Below the pieces are notes generated by a model. That model was not told the DNA's origin, did no database searches, and saw nothing but the letters and a program-made list of their open reading frames with translations. A DNA stretch of 64,000 nt from Bacteroidales bacterium (lineage in GTDB: Bacteria > Bacteroidota > Bacteroidia > Bacteroidales > UBA932). This document shows, piece after piece, positions 39,502 to 48,858 of the stretch. The stretch covers positions 310,001 through 374,000 of the forward strand of contig JAFROX010000001.1 in NCBI GenBank assembly GCA_017429475.1, in the 5' to 3' direction. Position numbers and translations under genes: made by a program. How positions within the stretch are numbered: the first letter of the stretch is position 1; every line of letters starts with the position of its first letter.

Positions 39502-39562
39502 GCGCGCGCGTGAAAGACATCGGAAAGGGTTGTAATTTAGATTTTGTTATAACACTAATCTG

Positions 39563-40891
39563 ATGGCCACCAAACCCTCACTGTCAACCGCGCAACTGTG
39601 GAATCTGAGCTTCGGATTCTTCGGCGTCCAGATTGCCTATGCGCTCCAGAGCGCAAACATCTCGCGCATATTCGCCACGCTCGGTGCAGATCCGCACCAG
39701 CTGAGCTTTTTCTGGATACTTCCCCCTCTGATGGGAATGATAGTCCAACCCCTCATCGGCAAGTGGTCCGACCGGACCTGGTGCCGACTCGGCCGCCGCA
39801 AGCCCTATCTGCTGGTAGGTGCAATTGTAGCCGTGCTCGTGATGGCATTCCTGCCCAACGCCGGAAGCCTCAACTTCTCCACCCGCCTGCTGCTCGGGCT
39901 CAACGGAGCGATGTGGTTCGGTCTCTTCTCCCTCATCTTCCTCGACACATCCATCAACGTGGCTATGCAGCCCTTCAAGATGATGGTCGGCGATATGGTG
40001 AACGAGGAGCAGAAGACGCGCGCATATAGCATCCAGAGCCTGCTGTGCAACGCCGGCTCGCTCGTGGGCTACCTTCTCCCCATCTTCTTCACCTGGATAG
40101 GAATCGCCAACACCGCCCCCAAAGGCGTCATCCCGCCTTCAGTGGTCTGGAGTTTCTATGTCGGCGCAGCCATCCTCATAGCCTGCGTGCTCTATACCTT
40201 TGCAAAGGTCAAGGAGTACAACCCTGAGGAGTACAGGCTGTACAATGGAACCACCGATGATGAGACAGAAGAGAAGCAAGGTTTCGTAAAGTTGCTTGCC
40301 AAGGCGCCCAAGACCTTCTGGACCGTGGGTCTCGTGCAGTTCTTCTGCTGGTCTGCCTTCCTCTTTATGTGGACCTACACCAATGGCGCCATCGCGGCCA
40401 ACTGCTGGGGCACCACCGACACCGCATCCGCAGGCTATCAGGCCGCCGGCAACTGGGTCGGAGTCCTCTTCGCAGTTCAGGCCGTCGGATCCATCCTCTG
40501 GGCCATTATGATCCCCAGGTTCAAGAATGTCAAGACTGCATATGTAGTGAGCCTGCTCATCGGTGCCGTCGGATTCGCAAGCGCTGCGTTCATGCATAAC
40601 CAGTACGCACTCTTCGTCAGCTACCTGCTCGTCGGTGCAGCCTGGGCCGCAATGCTCGCACTGCCCTTCACCCTGCTTACCAATTCACTGCAGGGAACGT
40701 CTCATATGGGAACATATCTGGGTCTGTTCAACTGCACTATCTGCCTGCCGCAGATAATCGCCGCTGCACTCGGCGGCCTCCTCCTGAAAGTTCTCGGCGG
40801 CAACCAGGCGATGATGCTCCTTTCTGCGGGAGTATTGCTCTGCCTCGGTGCCCTGGCCGTAAGAATCATAAACACCAAACAAACCAAATAA
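39563..40891 (+). CDS. MFS-type sugar transporter (SLC45/maltose-transporter-like)
   Basis: 442 residues with about twelve transmembrane helices. Family-typical blocks: QIAYALQSANISRIFATLGADPHQL near the start, PLIGKWSDRTWCRLGRRKPYLLVGA (the loop 2-3 signature of MFS carriers), FKMMVGDMVNEEQKTRAYSIQS, and LTNSLQGTSHMGTYLGLFN. Relatives in Bacteroidetes starch loci carry maltose or maltodextrin across the inner membrane. Start at ATG 39563. It is the first gene of the 12-gene glycan-utilisation operon, 7 bases ahead of susC. Maltose specificity is inferred from relatives and the alpha-glucan enzymes downstream; a galactoside is also possible given the GH53 gene. Confidence 0.88.
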   Translation: MATKPSLSTAQLWNLSFGFFGVQIAYALQSANISRIFATLGADPHQLSFFWILPPLMGMIVQPLIGKWSDRTWCRLGRRKPYLLVGAIVAVLVMAFLPNAGSLNFSTRLLLGLNGAMWFGLFSLIFLDTSINVAMQPFKMMVGDMVNEEQKTRAYSIQSLLCNAGSLVGYLLPIFFTWIGIANTAPKGVIPPSVVWSFYVGAAILIACVLYTFAKVKEYNPEEYRLYNGTTDDETEEKQGFVKLLAKAPKTFWTVGLVQFFCWSAFLFMWTYTNGAIAANCWGTTDTASAGYQAAGNWVGVLFAVQAVGSILWAIMIPRFKNVKTAYVVSLLIGAVGFASAAFMHNQYALFVSYLLVGAAWAAMLALPFTLLTNSLQGTSHMGTYLGLFNCTICLPQIIAAALGGLLLKVLGGNQAMMLLSAGVLLCLGALAVRIINTKQTK

Positions 40892-40898
40892 ACATTGT

Positions 40899-43800
40899 AT
40901 GAAAAGAATCCTAACCATCCTCGCGGCATTCACGGCGTCAGCCGTACTGTCCGCAAGCGTATTTGCACAAAGCGGCAAATACGAGGTTAAGGGTGTGATT
41001 GTCGATGCGTTAGGTCCCGTCATCGGCGCCACGGTACTCGAACAGGGTACCACCAACGGCACCTCGACCGACCTCGACGGCAATTACAGCCTGACGGTGA
41101 GCTCTGCTGATGCGATTGTGGAATTCCGCTGCATCGGCTACTCCACCCAGACCTTCAAGGCTTCTGACGTACCCGCAACCGTCACTTTCGTTGAAGACGC
41201 AGAATTCCTCGACGAAGTAGTGGTCATCGGTTACGGTACCGTCAAGAAGAGCGACCTTACCGGTTCTGTCACGGCTCTGCGGCCTGACACCAAGAACAAA
41301 GGTGTGGTTGTCAATCCCCAGGATATGTTGACCGGTAAGATTGCCGGTGTCGCCGTCACTTCAGACGGTGGTGCACCTGGCGGAGCTTCCAACATCCGTA
41401 TCCGCGGCGGTTCTTCACTCAACGCCTCGAACAACCCTCTGATCGTCATCGACGGTCTCGCTATTGACAACAACGGCGTCAAAGGTCTGTCCAACGCCCT
41501 GTCTCTGGTGAACCCGGCCGATATCGAAAGTTTCAACGTCCTCAAGGACGCATCTGCAACCGCCATCTATGGTTCACGCGGATCAAACGGTGTCATCATC
41601 ATCACCACCAAGAAAGGTATGGCCAACCAGGCACCCAAGGTGACCTACTCTGGTTCATTCACCGTATCGACCCGTCGCAAGAGCGTCGACGTGCTTAACG
41701 GCGACGAATACCGCTCTCTCATCAACAGCCTCTTCGCTCCGGATGATCCCGCAGTTCTCGCTATGGGCAAGGCAAACACAGACTGGCAGAGTGAAATCTA
41801 CCGCACTGCATTTGGCCAGGACCACAACGTAACTCTCACCGGTTCGATCAAGGCCCTTCCTTACCGCGTGTCCGTAGGTTACACCGGCGACCAGGGTATC
41901 CTCAAGACTTCTGACTTCAAGCGTCTCACCGGATCCCTCAACCTCAACCCCACATTCTTTGACAAGCACCTGACTGTCAATGTCAGCGGCAAGTCAATGG
42001 TTGCCTGGACTTCTTACGCGAACTCACGCGCCATCGGTGATGCCATCAGGATGGACCCTACCCAGTCTATCTATGACAAAACATCGGCAGATGCAGCAAA
42101 CTTCGGTGGATATTTCCAGTGGCGCGCCAACAGCGAATACAAGGATGCCAGCTGGCCTACCACCTGGGAGCGCAACGCCCCGGCAAACCCGGTAGCCGAC
42201 CTCGACCAGAATCTCTACAGCGACAAGGCCCGCTCAACCGCTTACATCGGCAGCGTTGAGATGGACTATAAGATCCACGGATTCGAAGACCTGCACCTGC
42301 ACCTCAACCTTGGCGGTGACCTGTCTTCAGGCAAGCAGACCACTATCGGTTCGCGCAGCAACCCCACCAGCATCTATTATGGATACAACGGATGGGAGCA
42401 GATCAACAAACGCAACTCTTCTCTTACCGCATATGCCCAGTATCTGAAGGATTTCAACGAGAACCATCACTTCGATATAATGGCCGGTTACGAATGGCAG
42501 CACTTCTGGAGAGAAGTCTTTACCCAGAACTGGGGTACATATCCCGAGACCGCCACTACCGGAACTCCCGGCTCGAAGTATAATGCATACGACCATACTT
42601 ACAGGACAGAGAACTACCTGGTTTCTTTCCTCGGCCGTGCCAATTATTCTTATAAAGACAAGTATCTCCTCACCGGAACTGTCCGCTATGACGGTTCATC
42701 ACGCTTCGCACAGCACTGGGCACTGTTCCCTTCATTCGCATTTGCGTGGAGAATCAAGGAAGAACCTTTCCTGAAATATTCAGAAGCCGTCAGCGACCTC
42801 AAGCTCCGTCTGGGCTATGGCCAGACCGGTCAGCAGGAAGGTATCGGTGACTATTACTACTTCCCTCTCTACAAGCAGAACGACGGCAACCGCACCTATT
42901 ATCCTGTAACAGGCAACGGTACCCTTTATCGTCCTGAGGTTTACAACAAGGACCTCAAATGGGAGACCACCACGACTTACAACGTCGGCCTCGACTTCGG
43001 ATTCGCAAACGACCGTCTCACAGGTAGCATCGACGCATATTACCGTCATACCACTGACCTGATCAACACCGCCAATGTAGCGGCAGGTTCTACTTTCAGG
43101 AACCAGCAGCTGACCAACATCGGTTCCCTTGTCAACAAAGGTATCGAGTTCTCATTTGACTGGAAGGCCGTCCAGACCCGCGACTGGTTCTGGACCATCA
43201 GCGGTAACGCCACCTACAACCATAACGAAATTACCGAACTCATCGGTGGTGACGAAGATTATTACGTGGCGACCGGCGGTATCTCTGCAGGTACGGGCGG
43301 AACCATCCAGGCTCACGCAGTGGGACATCCCGCAAATTCATTCCTGGTATACCAGCAGGTTTATGACAAGAACGGAAAACCTCTCGAGGGTGTGGTTGTC
43401 GACAGAAACGGTGACGGCACCATCTCAGAGAAAGACATGTACTATTTCCACAGTCCTCACGCTCCTATGACTTTCGGCCTGTCTACCCGTCTTGAATACA
43501 AGAACTGGGATTTCGGCATGAACTTCCGCGCCAACGTAGGCAACTATGTCTACAATGACCTCTTCGCAGGCCAGGCAAACGTATCATACAATGCGCTGTG
43601 GGCACAGAGCACATATCTCGGAAACCGTCCGAGAGCATCTCTTGCCAACAACTGGCAGACCTATGACATCGAGGCTACCCACTCAGATATGTATGTCAAG
43701 AACGCTTCATTCCTGAAGTGCGACAACATCACTCTCGGCTACAGCTTCTCAAGCCTGTTCAAGGGCGGCAATTATGACGGAATTGGCGGACGTGTATATG

Positions 43801-43928
43801 CAACAGCCAACAACGTCTTCTGTATAACCAAGTACGAAGGCATCGATCCTGAAGTATTCGGCGGTATAGACAACAACATCTATCCCCGTCCGTTCTCAGT
43901 GATTTTCGGTGTCAACCTTAACTTCTAA
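40899..43928 (+). CDS. susC: SusC/RagA-type TonB-dependent outer-membrane transporter
   Basis: 1,009 residues. Signal peptide MKRILTILAAFTASAVLSASVFAQ. Then a carboxypeptidase-regulatory-like domain (YEVKGVIVDALGPVIGATVLEQGTTNGTSTDLDGNYSL, residues about 28-100). Then the SusC TonB-box/plug boundary (EVVVIGYGTVKKSDLTGSV), plug (NIRIRGGSSLNASNNPLIVIDG, ATAIYGSRGSNGVIIITTKKG) and a 22-strand barrel ending in FSVIFGVNLNF. It imports oligosaccharides, with SusD as the lid, using TonB and proton motive force. It lies 12 bases ahead of susD. The final Phe fits an outer-membrane barrel insertion signal. Confidence 0.96.
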   Translation: MKRILTILAAFTASAVLSASVFAQSGKYEVKGVIVDALGPVIGATVLEQGTTNGTSTDLDGNYSLTVSSADAIVEFRCIGYSTQTFKASDVPATVTFVEDAEFLDEVVVIGYGTVKKSDLTGSVTALRPDTKNKGVVVNPQDMLTGKIAGVAVTSDGGAPGGASNIRIRGGSSLNASNNPLIVIDGLAIDNNGVKGLSNALSLVNPADIESFNVLKDASATAIYGSRGSNGVIIITTKKGMANQAPKVTYSGSFTVSTRRKSVDVLNGDEYRSLINSLFAPDDPAVLAMGKANTDWQSEIYRTAFGQDHNVTLTGSIKALPYRVSVGYTGDQGILKTSDFKRLTGSLNLNPTFFDKHLTVNVSGKSMVAWTSYANSRAIGDAIRMDPTQSIYDKTSADAANFGGYFQWRANSEYKDASWPTTWERNAPANPVADLDQNLYSDKARSTAYIGSVEMDYKIHGFEDLHLHLNLGGDLSSGKQTTIGSRSNPTSIYYGYNGWEQINKRNSSLTAYAQYLKDFNENHHFDIMAGYEWQHFWREVFTQNWGTYPETATTGTPGSKYNAYDHTYRTENYLVSFLGRANYSYKDKYLLTGTVRYDGSSRFAQHWALFPSFAFAWRIKEEPFLKYSEAVSDLKLRLGYGQTGQQEGIGDYYYFPLYKQNDGNRTYYPVTGNGTLYRPEVYNKDLKWETTTTYNVGLDFGFANDRLTGSIDAYYRHTTDLINTANVAAGSTFRNQQLTNIGSLVNKGIEFSFDWKAVQTRDWFWTISGNATYNHNEITELIGGDEDYYVATGGISAGTGGTIQAHAVGHPANSFLVYQQVYDKNGKPLEGVVVDRNGDGTISEKDMYYFHSPHAPMTFGLSTRLEYKNWDFGMNFRANVGNYVYNDLFAGQANVSYNALWAQSTYLGNRPRASLANNWQTYDIEATHSDMYVKNASFLKCDNITLGYSFSSLFKGGNYDGIGGRVYATANNVFCITKYEGIDPEVFGGIDNNIYPRPFSVIFGVNLNF

Positions 43929-43940
43929 TCCGATACGGCT

Positions 43941-45590
43941 ATGAAAAGAAATATATCAAGAATACTTCTCGGTTCTGCAGCAGCTGTAATACTGTCACTC
44001 GGAACCACTGCCTGCGTCGGAGATCTGGATGTCACCCCCATCGACCCCAACTATCAGGTAATAACTGATGCCGCTACGCTCGACAACTTGTTCAACAAAT
44101 GCTACGCAACCCTCGCAATGGCTGGTAACGGCGACGTGGACGGTGACGTGGATGTTGACGGTATCGACGGCGGTACTTCGGGTTTCGTCCGCCAGATGTG
44201 GAACTCTAACGAGCTTACTTCAGATGAAGCCATCTGCGCATGGGGCGACGAAGGAATCCCCGGCTTCAACTTCAACTCTTATGACGGCTCTCACCCTATG
44301 CTGAGAGGTTACTACTACCGTCTGTATACTGCCATCACTTATTGCAACCACTATCTCGCTATGGCCGAAGAACTCGGAGCCGACGCTGAGAAAGTTGCAG
44401 AAATCCGCTTCCTCCGCGCACTTGAGTATTATCTCGCACTCGACGGATTCGGAGGCAGGATTCCTCTCATCAAGGCATTCGATTCATCTGGCGAACCCGC
44501 AGCTCGCGGCCGCATCAACGAGAATGACTACAGCGGCTATGAGGTTTACGACTTCATCGAGTCTGAGCTTCTCGACATTCAGGACAAACTCGCTGCTCCC
44601 AAGGTCAAGATGGAAGGCCAGGAAGGATACGGACGCGTAGACCAGGCCGCTGCCTGGACGCTTCTCACCCGCCTTTATCTGAATGCCCAGGTTTATACCG
44701 GCACAGCACAGTGGGCCAAGGCTAAAGAGTATGCAAAGAAGGTCATCGATTCTCCTTACAAACTCTTTGTAGACGATGACGTCAATGGATATACCGCTTA
44801 CGAGCGTCTGTTCATGGGCAACAACGGCAGCAACGGTTCAGCCGTTGAAAGTATTTTCACCATTATGCAGGATGGTGCCACCACTGCAAGTTGGGGATGC
44901 ACCCTGTTCCTCATCGCTTCTACCCACGATGCCAACCTCCCCGCCTGGGGAACTTCTGAGGCATGGGGCGGAAACCGCGCACTTCCCGAACTTGTAGACA
45001 AGTTCTTCCCCGGCAAGAACGCTCCGCTCGAGGCCAGTCCCGCTACGATGCAGGTTGCAGCAGGTGACGACCGTGCCCTTTTCGAGAGCGTAGGCAGGAC
45101 TTATTCCATCGATAAGGTAGGAACCTTCACCAATGGTTTTGCTGTTACCAAATTCAACAATATCTACAGCGACGGAGGTTCATCACACGACGCACAGTAC
45201 GTGGACACTGATTTCTTCTTCTTCCGTGCAGCCGAGGCATATCTTGCATACGCAGAAGCCGACGCACGCCTGAACGGCGGCAAGGCAACGGATGACGGAC
45301 TTGACAAGATCAATGCAGTCCGCGCACGCGCACACGCATCAAGACTCCCTTCAGCCGATCTTGCAACAATATGCGACGAATGGAGCCGTGAGTTCTACTT
45401 CGAAGGACGCCGTCGTTCTGACCTCATCCGTTTCGGATACTACGGAGGCAACACCAGCTACACCTGGACTTTCAAAGGCTCTTCTGACATTTATGCCGGA
45501 ACTCCCTTCCCCGCTTTCCGTAACATCTTTGCAATTCCCACGACCGACATCGTGGCAAACTCTAACCTTGTACAGAACGCAGGTTATTAA
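43941..45590 (+). CDS. susD: SusD/RagB-type surface glycan-binding lipoprotein
   Basis: 549 residues. Lipoprotein signal (MKRNISRILLGSAAAVILSLGTTAC, Cys25) followed by VGDLDVTPIDPN, with acidic residues that fit a surface-export signal. Then SusD-type TPR helices: DAATLDNLFNKCYATLAM, LRGYYYRLYTAITYCNHYLAMAEELGADAEKVAEIRFLRALEYYLALDGFGGRIPLI, and the C-terminal FFFRAAEAYLAYAEADARLNGG...INAVRARAHASRLPS...EWSREFYFEGRRRSDLIRFG. It caps SusC and helps capture sugars. An Asp-rich loop (GDVDGDVDVDGIDGG, near residues 58-72) could bind calcium, which is inference. Confidence 0.96.
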   Translation: MKRNISRILLGSAAAVILSLGTTACVGDLDVTPIDPNYQVITDAATLDNLFNKCYATLAMAGNGDVDGDVDVDGIDGGTSGFVRQMWNSNELTSDEAICAWGDEGIPGFNFNSYDGSHPMLRGYYYRLYTAITYCNHYLAMAEELGADAEKVAEIRFLRALEYYLALDGFGGRIPLIKAFDSSGEPAARGRINENDYSGYEVYDFIESELLDIQDKLAAPKVKMEGQEGYGRVDQAAAWTLLTRLYLNAQVYTGTAQWAKAKEYAKKVIDSPYKLFVDDDVNGYTAYERLFMGNNGSNGSAVESIFTIMQDGATTASWGCTLFLIASTHDANLPAWGTSEAWGGNRALPELVDKFFPGKNAPLEASPATMQVAAGDDRALFESVGRTYSIDKVGTFTNGFAVTKFNNIYSDGGSSHDAQYVDTDFFFFRAAEAYLAYAEADARLNGGKATDDGLDKINAVRARAHASRLPSADLATICDEWSREFYFEGRRRSDLIRFGYYGGNTSYTWTFKGSSDIYAGTPFPAFRNIFAIPTTDIVANSNLVQNAGY

Positions 45591-45601
45591 CAGACACAGC
45601 A

Positions 45602-46750
45602 ATGACAATGAAAAAAGTATTATATCTATTGGCAGCTGTAATGTGCCTGGGCACTGCAGTCTCTTGTGAAGACTTCCGCGAGATCGTCACTCTCAATGAC
45701 CATCCCTCGACTTTCGTGCTCAACACTCCTGCTTTTGCCAATAACAACTATGACCTCGACAATTCGTCGGTCGTAGTGCTGACCTGCTCGCAGCCTGACT
45801 TCGGATTCACCGCACCTGTGCTCTACACCACACAGGTCTCTCTGGAGAACGACTTCGAGACTGAAGGCAAATATGAGACGTTCAGCATAGCATCGACTAC
45901 TGCACGCATAGAATTGCCCGCAGACGAATTTGCAGCATTTGTGACTTCTCTAAGCGGCAAGGATGAATCAGCTTTCCCTATCACAGAGAAAGTATACCTG
46001 CGCGTAATCGCAAGGGTCAAGAACACCGACGCGACCATCGCATCCAACGTGATCACGCTCAACAAGGTTTCCACCCGCTTCGCACTTCCTCCGGTTGAGT
46101 TCAAGGACAACATCTACGTTGTCGGAGCAAACATCGGCTCAGCTTGGAGCACCTGGAAACCCGTTGCAAGTGTTTACGGCATCCCCGGTGAATACTACAC
46201 CCTCGTTTATAACGGCGGCGGCAACGACAACGGCCTCAAGTGGGGCGAAGCCGAAGGCGACTGGAGAGGTTTCAGCGCACTGAAGTCAATCGTTGACAAT
46301 GCAGGCGCAGGAGTCACCCAGAAAGCTGACGATGACAATCTCGTCTTCGCCAACCCCGGCTGGTATGTTCTCCATTTCGAAGCCACTGTAGTTGGCCAGA
46401 CCATTGAATACGCCCTCAAGGTAGAACCCGGCAAGGCATTCATCATCGGTGCTTGCGCCGATGGCGACTGGACCGGCGGCAACACTGCCTGGGAGATGAC
46501 TCCTGACGCTGACGGAATCTTCGTATCACCTGAATTCATCGGCGGAGGTGAGCTTCGTGCCTACATCCTCGTGCCCGGTCTCGACTGGTGGCGCACAGAA
46601 TTCACCCTCTACCAGGGCAGTCTCTATTTCCGCGACGTCGACATCCCCAACAACTGGGCTGAAAACAAAGGTTCTGCATACTCAGTTCAGGGCGCAGCAG
46701 GCCAGAAACTGTATGTAGACTTCTCTTTCAACACCGGTGAGGTAAAATAA
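45602..46750 (+). CDS. susE: SusE-like surface starch-binding lipoprotein
   Basis: 382 residues; ATG 45602, with a second ATG at 45608 (MKKVLYLLAAVMC) equally possible. A lipobox AVSC places Cys about 21 residues in, followed by acidic EDFREI. The N-terminal SusE-type domain (VLNTPAFANNNYDLDNSSVVVLTCSQPDFG) spans about residues 28-160. Two SusE/SusF-type binding domains follow (NIYVVGANIGSAWSTWKP..., then AFIIGACADGDWTGGNTAWEM...). DWWRTEF recurs in the last one and in SusF here, a likely sugar-stacking site. Position and domains match SusE of the starch system; these proteins hold polysaccharide at the cell surface. Confidence 0.85.
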   Translation: MTMKKVLYLLAAVMCLGTAVSCEDFREIVTLNDHPSTFVLNTPAFANNNYDLDNSSVVVLTCSQPDFGFTAPVLYTTQVSLENDFETEGKYETFSIASTTARIELPADEFAAFVTSLSGKDESAFPITEKVYLRVIARVKNTDATIASNVITLNKVSTRFALPPVEFKDNIYVVGANIGSAWSTWKPVASVYGIPGEYYTLVYNGGGNDNGLKWGEAEGDWRGFSALKSIVDNAGAGVTQKADDDNLVFANPGWYVLHFEATVVGQTIEYALKVEPGKAFIIGACADGDWTGGNTAWEMTPDADGIFVSPEFIGGGELRAYILVPGLDWWRTEFTLYQGSLYFRDVDIPNNWAENKGSAYSVQGAAGQKLYVDFSFNTGEVK

Positions 46751-46762
46751 AACTGAAGCATT

Positions 46763-48805
46763 ATGAAGAAATTACTTTATACAATGATAGCTGCGATGTT
46801 CGCCTTCACTGCCTGTGAAGCGCCTTTCGAGCCCGCAGCCGATCCGCAGGCTTATCCCCAGGAGGATGCCCGCACTCTCCCTGAGGCCTTCTCCGTGTCA
46901 TCCGTTCCGGGCATAGAGATTGCCAAAGTGGCCGATGAGCTTGTCGCCATCGCCAAACTGGGAACATCTACCCTCCCGGAAGATGCCACATACGGACCGT
47001 TTACCGTAATTCTTGACGGAACCGTCACCCTTGATGCCGACGAGAACCTCAAGGTATCCAAGGCAGAATTGCAGGATGCCGTTTCAGACCTGTACGGACT
47101 GAAACCCGTGCCCCGCACGATGAAGGCTGTCGTCAAAAGTTCTGTCCAGATTGAGGGCCAGGGCTTCAAGCTCGCTTCTAACGAGTTTGATGTAATCGTT
47201 ACTCCCGAAGCTCCTGTCTTCGACGAACACTACTATTACATTGGAGCAGCCAACGGTTGGGACAACACCGACAAGACCTATGAACTCACAAATGCGAGCG
47301 GCAGTGATTTCTATGATGACCCTGTCATCAGAGTAACCATCCCTGCTCCTGTCGATGCTGACGGCAACCGTGTTGACAACTGGTTCAAGATAGCACCAGG
47401 CGTGGCCTATGAGTCAGAGAATTTCTGGGACAATATCTTCATCGGTGCCGCAGAGAACGGCGAGAGTGCTTACAGCGGCAAGTTCGTGATGGCCCACAAT
47501 GACCTGATCGGCGCCTTCAACATCGGTCCCGGATCTGAAGAGGCTATCTATTACAGCATCTCCCTCAACCTGCTCGACCAGACTTATGAGGTCAAGGCCC
47601 TCAACTTCCCTGACCATCTGTATATGATCGGTTCAGAATTCGGCGGTTGGGACTGGAACTCCGACGGCGTAGTCGAAATGACTCCCGTACTTCACAATCC
47701 TGACTGGGGCGCAGAAGCAGAAGGCCAGTTCTGGACAGTCCGTTACTTCACTGCCGGAGAAGGCTTCAAGTTCAACTCCAAGAAAGAATGGGGTGGCGAC
47801 TTCTTCGCTCTCGACATCAATGACGGCTACGATGCACACGACGGCAACTGCTATGTCGAGGAAGACGGCTTCTATCTGGTACATATCGATATGAAACGCA
47901 GCATGGTTCACGTAGAGCCCGCTCGCGTATATGGTATCGGTGACTGCTTCGGCGGTTGGAATACCGCGATGGACGGAGCTCTCTTCCAGGCTGACGGCAA
48001 GACTTTGAAGGCCACCGTACAGAATACCGGAGAAATCCGTATGTACGTTGAATCGTCTATCGCTACCAGCGACTGGTGGACTCGTGAATTCGTATTCTTC
48101 GACGGCAAGATCGCTTACCGCGGCAATGCCGGCAACCAGGATCGCGTCAAGGTTCTCAAGGACCAGACCGTAATTCTCGACTTCAATGCCGGCACCGCTG
48201 AGGTGAAGGGTGAAGGCGAAGCTCCTACATTGCCTGAGAATATGTATATCATCGGTCAGGCCGTAGGCGGCTGGGACTGGGGAGCCAATGCCGTGGATAT
48301 GATTCCCACTAATACCCAAGAAGGCCAGTTCTGGGCCATCCGCTACCTCAAGGCTGGCGAAGGCTTCAAGTTCAACTCCAAGAAAGAATGGGGCGGCGAC
48401 TTCTGGGGCCTTGACAACAATGAGGGATTCTCCGAGAATGGCGGCAACTGCGTCGTAGCCGAAGACGGAGTCTATATGATCCTCGTTGATGTCAAGAACG
48501 GCAACGTCTGCATCGAGCCCGCCAAGGTATACGGCATCGGAGAATGCTTCGGCGGCTGGGATGCTGGTTCCTATGAGTTCTCTGTCGAAGGGGACAAAGT
48601 GGTTGGAACCACCAGCACAACCGGAGAGATCCGTTTGTACGCAGGCAGCAAAGCCGCCACTTCTGACTGGTGGACACGTGAATTCGTATTCTTCGACGGC
48701 CAGATCGCTTATCGCGGCACCGGCGGAGACCAGGAGCGCGTAACAGTTGAAGCCGGCAAGAAAGTCACCCTTGACTTCAACGCCGGTACTGCTACCGTAG
48801 AATAA
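46763..48805 (+). CDS. susF: SusF-like surface starch-binding lipoprotein with duplicated binding module
   Basis: 680 residues. Lipoprotein signal (MKKLLYTMIAAMFAFTAC, Cys18). The N-terminal domain is SusE/F-like (residues about 40-155). Next is a first binding domain (HYYYIGAANGWDNTDKTYEL). Then come two near-identical two-domain blocks: residues about 283-490 (HLYMIGSEFGGWDWNSD...VYGIGDCFGGWNTAM...) and about 491-680 (NMYIIGQAVGGWDWGAN...VYGIGECFGGWDAGS...). Each block has FKFNSKKEWGGDF and SDWWTREFVFFDGxIAYRG; conserved Trp residues are likely sugar platforms. The extra block makes it longer than typical SusF (~485 residues). It is not an enzyme. Confidence 0.85.
   Translation: MKKLLYTMIAAMFAFTACEAPFEPAADPQAYPQEDARTLPEAFSVSSVPGIEIAKVADELVAIAKLGTSTLPEDATYGPFTVILDGTVTLDADENLKVSKAELQDAVSDLYGLKPVPRTMKAVVKSSVQIEGQGFKLASNEFDVIVTPEAPVFDEHYYYIGAANGWDNTDKTYELTNASGSDFYDDPVIRVTIPAPVDADGNRVDNWFKIAPGVAYESENFWDNIFIGAAENGESAYSGKFVMAHNDLIGAFNIGPGSEEAIYYSISLNLLDQTYEVKALNFPDHLYMIGSEFGGWDWNSDGVVEMTPVLHNPDWGAEAEGQFWTVRYFTAGEGFKFNSKKEWGGDFFALDINDGYDAHDGNCYVEEDGFYLVHIDMKRSMVHVEPARVYGIGDCFGGWNTAMDGALFQADGKTLKATVQNTGEIRMYVESSIATSDWWTREFVFFDGKIAYRGNAGNQDRVKVLKDQTVILDFNAGTAEVKGEGEAPTLPENMYIIGQAVGGWDWGANAVDMIPTNTQEGQFWAIRYLKAGEGFKFNSKKEWGGDFWGLDNNEGFSENGGNCVVAEDGVYMILVDVKNGNVCIEPAKVYGIGECFGGWDAGSYEFSVEGDKVVGTTSTTGEIRLYAGSKAATSDWWTREFVFFDGQIAYRGTGGDQERVTVEAGKKVTLDFNAGTATVE
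47609..48802 (+). repeat. Tandem duplication inside the susF-like gene (about 600 bp units)
   Basis: Unit A is 47609-48230 and unit B 48233-48802. Long stretches match almost exactly at base level, e.g. the segments encoding FKFNSKKEWGGDF at about 47764 and 48364, and WTREFVFFDG at about 48077 and 48671. This points to recent duplication or ongoing gene conversion. Confidence 0.85.
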
Positions 48806-48814
48806 TATCTTTGG

Positions 48815-48840
48815 CCGGGAGCCCCTGACCGGACTCCCGG
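48815..48840 (+). promoter_or_regulatory. Intercistronic stem-loop after susF
   Basis: CCGGGAG (48815-48821), 12-base loop, CTCCCGG (48834-48840), with no T-tract. It lies in the only long gap (53 bases) of the operon, between the binding-protein genes and the enzyme genes. It may stabilise the upstream mRNA or weaken read-through. Confidence 0.5.
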
Positions 48841-48858
48841 TTACCAATTTTCCGGATT

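Noticed and set aside
39481-39562. Standard TAnnTTTG promoter for the glycan operon
   Set aside because: The only candidate, TAGATTTTG at 39538-39546, has the wrong inner spacing and no -33 partner, so I did not annotate it as a promoter.
47633-48847. 404-codon minus-strand open frame opposite susF
   Set aside because: It is a shadow of the duplicated SusF modules, with no start context and no family resemblance, inside a well-defined plus-strand operon.
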